From assembly GCA_014871385.1 (NCBI GenBank), contig CM026426.1, forward strand, positions 90,192,893 through 90,256,892: a stretch of DNA of 64,000 bases, in the 5' to 3' direction. A model generated the notes under the pieces. The model worked only from the letters and a program-made list of their open reading frames with translations. It searched no databases and had not been told where the DNA came from. This DNA comes from Ceratodon purpureus (Eukaryota; Streptophyta; Bryopsida; Pseudoditrichales; Ditrichaceae). Position 1 is the stretch's first letter. Every line of letters starts with the position of its first letter. The translations under genes and the position numbers were made by a program. This document shows, one piece after another, positions 22,581 through 32,600 of this stretch.

Positions 22581-23517
22581 GGTACTCCCGTTAACGGCAG
22601 TACCTTTGGAGAATCTGTAAATGAGCCGAAACTCAGCCGCACCAGAAACTAAAATGGATTAAATAAAAAGATGGAACAGGCCTGAGGGAACTGCCGTTAA
22701 CGGCAGTACTCCCTGGGCTATGGAATTCCAAGACCGTGCATCATCTTTGCGATGCAGATCCGTTTTGGAAGTATGTGGCGCGGCCTTCAGGTACTGCCGT
22801 TAACGGCAGTACCTTTTGGGTGCCGGAAAAAGAAGAAAGAGTGCTTGCATAACCAGAAACTAAGAGAAACCGAAGAATCGGCGGCGGAAAAAAGAATGCA
22901 GAAATACTGCCCTCAAAGTACTGCCATTAACGGCAGTACCTGCGGGGCCTCCAGAATAATTTAATACTGCACCCTCATGCATATGTTTTAATCAAGAATT
23001 GAAAATTTAGAGCCCTTCGAAGTACTGCCGTTAACGGCAGTACCTCCGAGAGGCTATCCGGTTGCCCAGAGGTTGCACCTCCAAAGCATGAGAAAATGGT
23101 TAAATAGAATTTTAGTGGCAGCGGAATGGTACTGCCGTCAACGGCAGTTCCCGGCATCTGCTGCAAGATCAATAACTGATGGTACCGAGGCGCGAAGCAA
23201 AAAGCTTGGAATCAGAATATGAGGCATGATATAAAGGTACTGCCGTTAATGGCAGTACCCTAGGGTCGCAAAAAAATCTATGTGGAGATCCCTTGCCTCG
23301 ACGGCAGTGCTCTGGAGATTGAACAAAATGTTCGAAGTGATGCAGCACCTCTGCGAAGATTACATTGAAGGAATTAAATTTTTAACCCTAAATGCACTGC
23401 CGTTAACGGCAGTACCGTAAAGAGTGTGCTCGAGCTCAGACATCAAATTACCCTAAACCCAAATTGAACTAACACGAACTAAAACAGTTTTAAGGTACCG
23501 CCGTTAACGGCAGTACC
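22581..23517. repeat. Palindrome array 2 in another intron of methyltransferase copy 1
   Basis: The same palindrome (core ACTGCCGTTAACGGCAGT, with zero to two changes) occurs nine times, starting near 22581, 22686, 22790, 22917, 23021, 23129, 23236, 23393 and 23494. Most steps are 101-108 bp, two are longer (127 and 157). Unlike array 1, the roughly 80-bp spacers do not resemble one another by eye; only the dyad is conserved. It fills the intron between the acidic first exon and the ParB exon. I saw no copy outside these two introns. Confidence 0.9.
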
Positions 23518-24076
23518 TCAGAGTGACTTTTAGATTTCCAATGAGACACAATGATTCGGAAAATAACAGAATAGATCATTCGAATATTAGACAATCAGCA
23601 TATTGCTGGAAAACTAAAAAAATAAGAATTAGGGTTTTGAGAAGAAATACCTTCCTCCGACACGACGTCTTCGCCGTTCGGTGGCTCCTCAGGCTCCTTT
23701 CGTTGTCGCTCGTTGTCTTCTTCAAAATCCTCATTTGTGGCGAGCTCACCAGCGTCGTCGCCGGTGGGCTGCTCCGAGAGAGGGTCGATATCGGCTGCGT
23801 CGCCCATCTCGACCTCCTCCGAGTCTGAAGCGATTGGTGTAGAAAAACTATCCGAAATCTGCGTCAGACAAGGTAATGCTTTTATGCACTGAATGATGCA
23901 TGAACCCATAAACCAAAACCTAGAACTTAGTAACCACACCACAAACCAACCTGAAAGAGAAATCAGCAAGAAATAATCTTATGGTACTTCTTCTCCGTGA
24001 TCGGGCGGCTTGGCGCAGAGAGCAAGGAAGAAGACTACAAAAAATAATGTTCACGATATTGAAGACCAAGAGAAAG

Positions 24077-24306
24077 AGAAGCTATAGAAACGACATCTCA
24101 CAGTTCGGGAATGGGTGGAGTACACGAGGTGTTTGGGAATACCTAGAAGAAGAAATGGCGACAGAGAACCAGCCCTAGGTACTACGAGAAGCTGTGGCGC
24201 AGAGAATAAAAGGAACGACGTCTCAGAGTTTGGGAATGGGCGGAGCACACGAGGTGCTGTGGAAAAACCTATAACAAAGAAATGGCGACCCAAACACAGC
24301 CCCAGT
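24077..24306. repeat. Imperfect tandem duplication upstream of methyltransferase copy 1
   Basis: Two units of about 120 bp share AACGACATCTCACAGTTC-like, GGGAATGGGTGGAG-like and GAAATGGCGAC blocks (first unit from 24089, second from 24213). It lies in the 1.2-kb gap between the divergent methyltransferase and transposase genes of element B and may be part of their promoter. Confidence 0.6.
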
Positions 24307-24999
24307 TACTACAGATAGTGACTTCAAACTTCTTAAGTCGGCCCGATTTGATGGGAGAGATAACCTAAGTCATTTACATGATTACTGCCTACATCGCCCT
24401 ACCTTTAGGTCGTAAAAAAATTTCTCAGATCAAACATTTATCAATTCCTATTTGAGTACAATCTTGATAAATGGCTCAAATTCGACTCGTTGTTTGATAA
24501 ATGGCTCAATCAATTCCTATTGACAAACATTTATCAATTCCTATTGTCCAGATCAACAACGAGTCGAATTTGAGCCATGAACTAGTATTAAAGTCAAGTG
24601 GCTACCAAATTCCAACAGATTTCACTTTTTCTTAATTAGGAGAAACAAACAGTAAGTGCGCGCCTAAATTCCACTATTATTCCCCACTACATTCCATGAT
24701 CAAATATGGGGATTGTGTACAAATACCTATCAGAAAGAACACTTACTAAGAATGATCATGTGGAATATTATTAAGTTGGCAACGATGCAGAATGTGTCAG
24801 ATCTTTCATGACGGCTCTTTTAATGCTACCTCTATTTTTTCACTCACCTTTACATCCATTAGTCGTTAGGAAATCGTGATCATTAGTTGAGAGGATGGAT
24901 ACTAAACCTTGGATAAGTAGAGGAAGAACAATGCACTAATCCTCTCTCTTCGCATTCTCTAATTCTTGTAGCACGTGCTTATGGTCTCCACAAAAAAGA

Positions 25000-26390
25000 A
25001 TGGCTAATCTCCCTGCAGACAGAGTGTTAGGCATGGCCGTGCTCAGAGCACATGGTATTGGTATTCCACTTACAGTACGTGTAGACGAGGATGGCTTGGC
25101 CCTTGTGACGGCGCAACGCCTTAGCCTCAGATTTCACTTCAGAGAGGAAACCGTTTGTTTAGAGGAAGAGATTTATGATGATGACACAAATGAGATTACG
25201 CATACGCTAGATCAGGTTTCTGAGAAAGATGATGATGATAACAGGTTCTGGAATCTTTATCCTGGTAGATACAAAGTTTATGGTCTTACAGAGTCCCAGA
25301 TGCAGGCGTCTACTGAGATTCTAACTCCTCGTAGATCATCTACTGTTAAGACTCCTCTGCCTCGTGATGTGAAGGTTAAGATAGAGCCTGGCTTGGACAC
25401 TCCTGATGTAACACCAGTCATCTCCCTCTCCTCAGATGAAGAGACTAGACCGCTGAAAGCATCACCTTCTTCGCCTAGAGAGACTGTAGTATCTAGCAGG
25501 CCAGCTACACTACCAGACAAATGTGCCAGTACCTCCCAGACATCAAAGGAGGAGAGTGTCAATGTAGTGCCACTCATTAGGATACTTGCAGAGAGACCCG
25601 GGAGGAAAAATGTTCTGAAGAGAATAGATTTCTCCACAGTTCTTCAAGAGAAGGTGGAGTACTTACCTGCAGTCTTCAACAACAATGTGATCTTCGAGCT
25701 CCCTCCTGTTGGTGACGGGGCTTCCAAGACGCAAGCGAAGGCTATGAAGGGGATGGACAAGCGGTACGACGGCCACATTTGGACGAAGACAATCACTACC
25801 AACATCACTAACGAGTTCGGCCTTTCGTTCCGCTATTCCAGCTGCGTTGGTTGGCTGCGCTGCGTCAACAAAGAATGTGAATTTCTAAACCGTCGACCTC
25901 GAATCGCTGAGGTAAACGAGACTGAGTTTGAGGGTAGTACCCTCGAAGCTTTTAAAGTGAATCAGCCACCCCCAGCGGATGCAACACTTGTCTGCAAGGT
26001 ATGTAAAGAACCTCCTGCATGCATCGCTACATGCGGAGCCAAGATTTATTACGTTCTAGGTAAATCCAATCAGACTAGGGCATGTATCCATCAAGGAACA
26101 CATAATCATCTAGTGAAGGTTGGGGACTATAGAGACACTAAGGAGGAGATCAATAGCTTCATTGAAGAACAAGTGGAGAATACTCCCCGGGCTACGAAGA
26201 GCGCCGTTGTCCTGGAGGCGAGCAAGATTCTTATTGGGAACTACCTCTTACAGCCTGAGGACGCACCACCGAAGAAGCTCAGCATGGAGGAGCTCATTCC
26301 TGTACTTGACCGGTGAAAGGACATGGCTTCCCCAAATATCCGCAACAAGGTGATGACGTTCAAGCGAATTGGAAGGTACGGAGTGATGGA
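25000..26390 (+). pseudogene. MULE transposase, element B copy, N-terminal part only
   Basis: The frame starts at ATG (MANLPADRVLGMAVLRAHGIG) and runs 438 codons to a TGA at 26314-26316, where copy C has a Cys codon; homology continues to KDMASPNIRNKVMTFKRIGR and VMD, then ends near 26390. Retained are the N-terminal domain, the low-complexity linker with TEILTPRRSST, and the WRKY/GCM-like zinc region (CVNKEC ... CKVCKEPPAC ... CIHQGTHNH). The whole DDE core and SWIM finger are gone. It is divergent from methyltransferase copy 1. Up to the TGA the frame is clean, so a truncated DNA-binding protein could still be made; that is inference. Confidence 0.85.
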
Positions 26391-26624
26391 CTTAGGGTTT
26401 ATAAAATCTCTACTAGTGTATGAATTCATGCGGCTTAGGGTTTATGTTGCACCATACACATGTTCTGCTTAAAAGATGTATTTTGTCCTGCAACAAACGT
26501 CTGCAATGGAGAGGAATTAGAGAGGAAGTGATGTGGTTTAGGTTTCTTTGTTTTGTGTGAGTGAATTGTTTGTCTTCCCTTTGATTCTGTGGTTTAGGGT
26601 TGGCTTACTACATAGTTCTCAAAA
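26391..26624 (+). promoter_or_regulatory. Upstream region of the RING gene, with telobox-like motifs
   Basis: TTAGGGTTTA occurs at 26392-26401 and again at 26435-26444, and a third TTAGGGTT lies near 26593, just before the ATG at 26625. Telobox motifs (AAACCCTAA and its complement) are frequent in plant promoters. The first copy coincides with the point where transposase homology ends. Confidence 0.5.
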
Positions 26625-27964
26625 ATGGCCCCAGGTGTTGATCTGTTTAGTGATGACTCGGACTGTTGCATTGTCCCTAGGCGTTTACATGAAGCAGTGA
26701 AGCTCAGTAAGAAGGTGACAGGAAGTCCTTATGAACTGGGTGCAACGTTTGTTGACCTGACAATTGAGAAACATCTTGATGAAACTAGAGAAGCACGGAA
26801 TGGAATGTCTAGGGAGGATCCAATTCAGATTGGTAGGCCGTTGAAGAAAGGGGAAGTTGGTCCATCATTTGTTGATTTATGTTCTGAGTATAGCAGTGAT
26901 TCCACGTTCAATTTGAATGATGCTGGATTTAGGTATTCCAAGAGCTCAGTAGTGGACCTTTGGGAGGGTTCATCTCAGCCTTCTTTCTATGAGCGTCCTG
27001 TGCACATTGATGTCACAAGTGATAACACATTGTCCAGAGACTTTTCAACTTACCAAAAATCCCAAAACTCTGCTGGTCTAGGTGGTTCAGGGAGGAGGGA
27101 AGTTGTTAGTGATGAGTCTTCTATGCTATCCTCTGGAACTGATGATGTTATTGAGAGACTCCGTTCTTTAAGTACTGGAATGAAAGAGATGTATGTAGAC
27201 TCTGAAGTATACTTGTCAGAACATTCTTCTGCTTCTGGGAACTATACTGATGTAGATCTAGGTAAGGGGAATGGTAGGGGAGAATGTAGAAACGCAGTTG
27301 ATGTCAAGTGTGATCAGCTACCAACATCGAAGGCTGCAGATTGTAAGAGTAGGAAGGTCAATCTGACTGAGACTCAAGGCCCTTCAAAACAGGCAACTCC
27401 AGAGTGTGGGACGAAGTCAGAGAACGTGGGAGAAGGTCTTTCTACTGATGATGCTTTGAAGAAAGGTGTAGGGGCTCATGGTGCTCCAAAGGCAGAGGCC
27501 GTTCCTGCAGCATCACCAAAACGGCGATCTGTAAGGCCTACAGTCCGCAAGAGGAACTTCTGTACACGCTCAGGAAAGGCACCACCGATTATACAAGATG
27601 TTTCCCTTCAAGAAATTGAGGATGTTTTGGGGCCAAGGTTCGATAAGAATGGTTGGAAGATTACCAAGAACGTTTCACCTGAGGTTCAGCGCCAAATAAA
27701 AGATCTCTACCGCCGTGTTTTCAGAAGAGAGTCTGTGTTAAATGACACAATCTCCCTGGAATTTGCTCGTGGAGTTGTGGCGGAGATCAAGGAAATACAA
27801 ATTAATTGGGCCGCTTATGCAGTAGCTGAGGACAGCAGGAGAGCAAGGGCAGAGCAGCTTCGTTCACCTCACACCAAGGAACTTCAACTCCCCGAACCTG
27901 GCGTGAGCAGTAAAGAAGCCCTACGCTCTGTATCCTTGGAGGGTGATTTATCTGAGCCTCCTAC
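26625..27964 (+). pseudogene. 5' exon of a RING-finger gene, interrupted by element C
   Basis: A clean frame of 447 codons from ATG (MAPGVDLFSDDSDCC). It is acidic, serine-rich and low in structure for about 290 residues, then has a basic patch (SPKRRSVRPTVRKRNFC) and a helical domain (SLQEIEDVLGPRFDKNGW, VQRQIKDLYRRVFRRESVL). The frame runs straight into the left terminus of element C. The ten bases before it (AGCCTCCTAC, 27955-27964) recur at 42624-42633, and the reading frame continues there (QPPTSPTITLERG). So the host exon was one piece before insertion. No family was recognised for this N-terminal part. Confidence 0.75.
27955..27964. repeat. Target site duplication of element C, left copy
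   Basis: AGCCTCCTAC, identical to 42624-42633. Ten bases is within the 9-11 bp usual for Mutator-like elements. Confidence 0.9.
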
Positions 27965-28090
27965 GGGGAAAGTTCGTATGTGAGCGGAGAGCGTAGAGCG
28001 GAGAGCGGAGAGCACGGAATGGAGAGCACAGATTTGACAATTAGCAAAATTTTCAAAAGCAAAGTAGACCCTATAACCGTGGAAAATTAC
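27965..28090 (+). repeat. Left terminus of element C
   Basis: GGGGAAAGTT start, GTGAGCGGAGAGCG, several GAGAGCGG units, then GAGAGCACAGATTTG and CCCTATAACCGTGG. It pairs with the inverted right end at 42536-42623. Confidence 0.9.
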
Positions 28091-28384
28091 TAAATTAAGG
28101 CTTGATTTTGACACTTTTTTTAGGAATAGAGTATATTACCGTGGAATTCAGGGTTATCTCTGGTAAGAATTTGTTACGTTTGTTCTCTTAGATACAAATT
28201 AGGGCTGATGTCATGATGACGTCATGCATACATTCCATGCGATTTGTCATGGGCGTGGCAAGATACAATGATCACGCGTTAAGTTTTAGATCAAACAAAT
28301 AATTCTTTCATAGAATTATGTAAATGCACAAGGAAAAAAACAACTTTCACAGAACATAAAGGAGGCAAGGTTTGAAAACTTCCT

Positions 28385-29318
28385 GGAATATTTTAGAATT
28401 CGTGTATAATATCTTAACTGCTGAAACCAAGATATACCTTGTTAGAGTCCTTGTCTTCATCGAAGATTACTCTGTCTTCCTAGGCAGCGAAGCATCTTCA
28501 TTTGAGTGATACAAGTAGGAGATTTTCATCATCAAACAGCACTTGGTAAGCTGGGTTCCAGAGAAGGAGGTCACTCTTGGTTTCTATAGCTTGTCTCTAG
28601 GTGGCGTATTAGGATAGTGACACAGTCCTTGGCATTCTGTGCTGTATGCGAAGGTAGCGATGGAGTTCGGGGGGGGTCAATCTGTAGGCTTGCGTGGAAC
28701 GTTTTAAGACTACAATAATTTAGTGTGTTGCGCGATACTGAAGGTGTGTAATGCAAGATCGAGGAGGACGAGAGCGGCTGTAGGTTTGCCCCCAAAGGCA
28801 CCGGCGAGTTATGAGGAGCTGCGGCCGTGGCTGTTGGAGGTGGAGCGCGCCAGAGATCGAGGCATGGACCTGCCACCGTTTAGGCACATCGGAAGCCTCC
28901 ATGTTGGTGAAGGTGAATGGCGTTGGACAGTGCTTTGTACGAATGAGCTTCTCCGTATTATGGAGTTGTCTCTAATCCCGTATCCCTTGCTATCGAACGT
29001 CGATGAGAATCCACTTGTTCAGCTGCCCGAAGTGATCATATCGGATGGCAAAACTTGCTGGTTTGATATGGACAAGAGTTGGACTGTATATCCTCCGAAG
29101 GATTAGTACTGTGAAGTCTACTGGGGTGTTTGGAGACATTCCTTTAGATTTGGTCCCTTACTGGATCTAGATACGAGTATTCCAGCATAATGGCTTAGAT
29201 AATATAGACAATTCTAGGAATAAGACAAGTCGAAACAACTAAACGAAATGGTCTTAAAAGTTAGTGGAATATTTCAGAGTTCGTGTATAATAATGGAGTG
29301 GCAGAAACCAAGATGTAC
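28385..29318. repeat. 53-bp direct repeats around the 28.7-kb ORF
   Basis: 28385-28437 and 29266-29318 are similar direct repeats (shared GGAATATTT, TTCGTGTATAATA and GAAACCAAGAT blocks), 881 bp apart. They flank the ORF at 28723-29106. This may mark an insertion or a segmental duplication inside element C. Confidence 0.6.
28723..29106 (+). CDS. Small ORF in element C, unknown
   Basis: An open frame of about 127 codons to TAG at 29106. The frame has no ATG at its edge; the first internal ATG is at 28864 (MDLPPFRHIG), so it may be the last exon of a spliced gene. It contains ASYEELRPWLLEVERARDRG and LHVGEGEWRWTVL, then a hydrophobic stretch and VIISDGKTCWFDMDKSW. No family was recognised. It lies between the left terminus and the 3' end of methyltransferase copy 2, convergent with it. 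Confidence 0.4.
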   Translation: MCCAILKVCNARSRRTRAAVGLPPKAPASYEELRPWLLEVERARDRGMDLPPFRHIGSLHVGEGEWRWTVLCTNELLRIMELSLIPYPLLSNVDENPLVQLPEVIISDGKTCWFDMDKSWTVYPPKD

Positions 29319-29614
29319 ACCAAGTCAAGAATAGGTAACATGGCTATGGAAATGTGGGATTTTGAATGATTAAACTATAAATTACAGCGCAATATTAATT
29401 TTGAGCATTTCTTTTGTAACATTTCATTATTCATAAGACATGTCTTCGAAGACTTGCAATTTTAGACCTTTACATACACGAGTTCAAACTGGAAATGAGA
29501 ATCATAAATATTTTAGTGGTTTGCAATAGAGTAGACGATGCAGTATGTAATGAACTCCACTGAAATCAAATCAAATCAAATGGAAACAATGATAGAGCGA
29601 GGCCTCTTTCAAAC

Positions 29615-32600
29615 TTAGAAGATGCTACAGTCGCTACTTCCACTCTCAGAACCCGATGACTCAGACTCTCCTTCTACAGCCTCTTCATCGACAAAAAGAA
29701 GGGCCCTGGGATCGAAATTAGTGGGCCGACTAGGAACATATCTAAGTGCACCACATTGAAGCGCTTGTGCTAAGTCCTCTGCATAATCCGGAAGAATAAA
29801 AGGCTGAACCGGGCTGGAATTAAGACGCCACGATGGAGTGAACACGGCTCTATGCCCACTTGGCGGTGTTGTCACAACTACTCTGCAATAGAAAGCCAGA
29901 AGTGGTTAGATCGAATAAGTAAATTTGCGTACAGAAATAATACTAGATGCATTGCACGAAACATACAAATTCTAGAGTAAGACTTACAATACTTAGTGGG
30001 TCTTTGTTTCTTTGCTGGTGCTTCCTCTGCTGCTGCCGGTCTAGGATGTTTAGGGGGGCCCATGGGAGATTTTGCTGCCATATACGGTTTGAGAAGGGCG
30101 TTGAATATGGCTTCGTCATCCTCAAAAGCTATAATATGACGACCAATAGCCTGGCAAGCCTTGACAGAGGCCCCTGCAACTCAAAGCAAGGTGAAGACGT
30201 GAGAAACTGAGGAATGAATGAGAGGAATATGTCTGTAGAGACATGTAAGAACGATTACCTGTTCCTGCCTTCCAGTCCAGGACTATGTCGCCGGGCTTCG
30301 AGAGCTCTACAATTATGCTCTCCATCATCTCACGGGATTTCTCCCTTGGCCCTCTCCATGGAACATCCCCATTCATTTGCTGAGAATCAACGTCGGTCCA
30401 GTTGAAAATCGCATCACTCTCGGTAATGTTGAGGTCGCCATGTATGACATCGGATTTCCTCGTTTGAAAGGAGAACTTAGATGGCGGCTCGCCACCACGA
30501 ACGAAGACTTGGATCCAGAACCGATTAGTCTGCAATCAACCAAATTATGTCAGAATGAATAAACAGAACGGATAGTACTAAGTAAAGTGAAGGAAAGGAA
30601 AGGATGAAATTACTAGGTTCTTGGGGTTCGTAGGAGAAGTCAGGCCGAGCACATTGAAGCCCCACCAGTCTTTGTAAAGGACAAACTTAGTGGCGCTAGC
30701 TTCTTCGAGAATCTCCGTAGCCAACGCTTGATCATTGTTGTAGATGATGCACAAAGCGCCATCATTCTGCAAGTAAAGATTTGCGAAATAGAAAATGTCG
30801 TACACATAATCCTTTTCACGGGAGTTCCAAGGAGGAATCACTGTAGGGGGGTCGGAAACAAGAGGGACAGGAAGATTCTCAGGGATGTCAACGATGATCA
30901 AGTCCACTCCTTGATGATTCTCAGCCGTGCACCGCTCAGGTACTTCGTTCTGGCGGCCACGTCCAAACTGCAGAAAGAAGAAAATAGGGTTAGACTATAT
31001 GAAATTAATTAAAGTGTATATAATATCGTATTATGTAAGAAGAGAATCAAACCTTGCGCACGAACTCCAGAGTTTTCACCCAATCCGAATGGCCACCCTT
31101 GTCTTTGAGCTCCATGTTACGAACCAGTAACGCGGTCACGGATGAGTTGATGATAGAAACACCAGTGGAATGGGGAGTTCCTGCGGAGGAGGTGCTTGCC
31201 GGGAGAAGTCTGGCCTTCCGTTGCTCCAGAAGACCTCTGGTGATAGCGGATGCACTGACCGATGAAGGCGCAGGAGTAGGGGACGGGTTGGGAACGACAA
31301 TAACAGGAGATGGAACGGCCGTGCCCTTCTCCGGTGCGGAGGACTCTGCACCAGTCTCCTGAGAGCCCTGGGACTTGGCACCCAGCTTTTGCAGTCGCCG
31401 CCCCCGCCCTTTCTTCGGTGGAGGTGCAGATGATTGATCCTGCAGGCCTTCGGCCTCATCAGAACCGTCTCCTAAATCCTCGATGGGTGATGATCCTCCG
31501 TCAAGCTCAGATTTGAGCTCCGCTTCGGACTCAATAACGAAACCTCGAATGCAATCGAGGTACCAACAACCAGCACTTAGGTGGGGCGATTTGAACCTCT
31601 TCAACTGCAGAGGAGTATAGATACACTGATCAGAGCCTTTCTCAATCCACGCGGCGAAGTATGAAGGGAACTTCTCGAGTGTAATTGCACCTTTCGGAAG
31701 CAGCTCTCTCTTGAAGTACCTAATGAAGTTCACTTGCCATTGATCAGAATCATGTGATTTACATCGTTTACAAGCGAAAAGAAAATAAGATAGGAAGACG
31801 TGGATCATAAGTGTCGTACCGGTATGTCACACGCTTGACAACATCTGATGCTCCAGGAAAAGTGGAAAAATCAGACTTCTTATCAAAAGCCTTCTCTACG
31901 CGGGTACCAAGAAATGAGGGGAAGGCCTTTTCCCAAAGGAGAATACGCCAACTCTCCACATATGCGTCCGGCCGCATAACTCCCGGGAAGGACTTCCACT
32001 TGATGACAAGGTTCTCCGTCTTGCAGATGTCATCAAACTCCCGGGTAACAGCATCCTCTATCTGCGACAGAAAGGTAAAGTCGTTGAGATAAATATTGAC
32101 ATGGTGCAAAGAAGAAGTGGTTTTAGTTTTTTTTACGAAGTTTGAAGGAACTGTACCCCAGCCCAGAATGTTGCGTTGTTCAACCAAGGGTCAAAGTCGG
32201 CCTCCTTAAAGTCCTGGGGCAAAAATCTGTAAGATTGTCGTGCACTTGGTGAAGAGTTCCACCACCTCAGCCAACGCGCTTTAAACTTTGCATCAACAGC
32301 TGCAGGAACAATCTTCTGAAGCTTCTCCACTGTCATCTCCGGCTTGGAGAATTCACTGTAATGCCGATTGATCTGGGAAGTGAACATTACAGGAACGGGA
32401 AGATTAGACTTTAAACTAGTATATGGAAACTAAAGTACAAATGTCAAGAAACTCACCTCAGCAAGGAAGTCGTCACCGTTTTTGGGATTGGCTATGGCCA
32501 GGTACTTGGTGAAGTCCTTCTTCTTAATGGTTTCGACCATGCTGGTTGAAGCGGCAGACATAACATCCCAAACACCTGACGCAGTTTGCTCTGAAATGGG

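Larger units (their letters stand above)
17882..23807 (-). pseudogene. ParB-like/DNA methyltransferase-like gene, copy 1
   Basis: Exons (minus strand) that I can place: 23807-23651 (acidic N-terminus MGDAADIDPL), 22496-21935 (ParB-like domain, with PLCRMIALPVVRP and MFMVWDGNHRLQAW), 21836-21638, 21549-21133, 20184-19263, 19173-18826 (motif-IV-like region, DLIIAEFPDG), 18739 to about 18465, 18380-18185 (AAIRAAQMEGRHIVAMEA) and 18101-17882. In the family a ParB/Srx fold binds nucleotide and DNA, and beta-class amino methyltransferases carry motif IV before motif I, as here. Exon 20184-19263 holds two TAGs, and its frame slips at a 7-G run near 19470. A TAA follows WRGPKE at 18541-18539. The splice donor after LTAGT is not GT. 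The copy is probably inactive. Two of its introns carry the palindrome arrays described separately. It is divergent from the transposase at 25000. Confidence 0.75.
12718..26390. mobile_element. Element B: MULE with methyltransferase copy 1, right end lost
   Basis: A left terminus (GGGGAAAGTTAGCATGCGTG, then GCGAGCGGTGAGCGGAG-type units) closely matches the left terminus of element C at 27965. Inside, the order is F-box-like fragment, orphan ORF, coiled-coil/RING gene, methyltransferase copy 1 (minus), transposase (plus). This is collinear with C except for the cargo near the terminus. The transposase stops being recognisable near 26390, and the accessory ORF and right terminus expected after it are missing, so the element is truncated. 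Genes 14448-15479 and 15927-17383 may be cargo or may be earlier host DNA; the sequence does not decide. Confidence 0.65.

Noticed and set aside
20356-23517. CRISPR array
   Set aside because: The repeats are fully palindromic, spacers are 80 bp, the arrays lie in introns of a eukaryotic gene and there are no cas genes. The resemblance is only formal.
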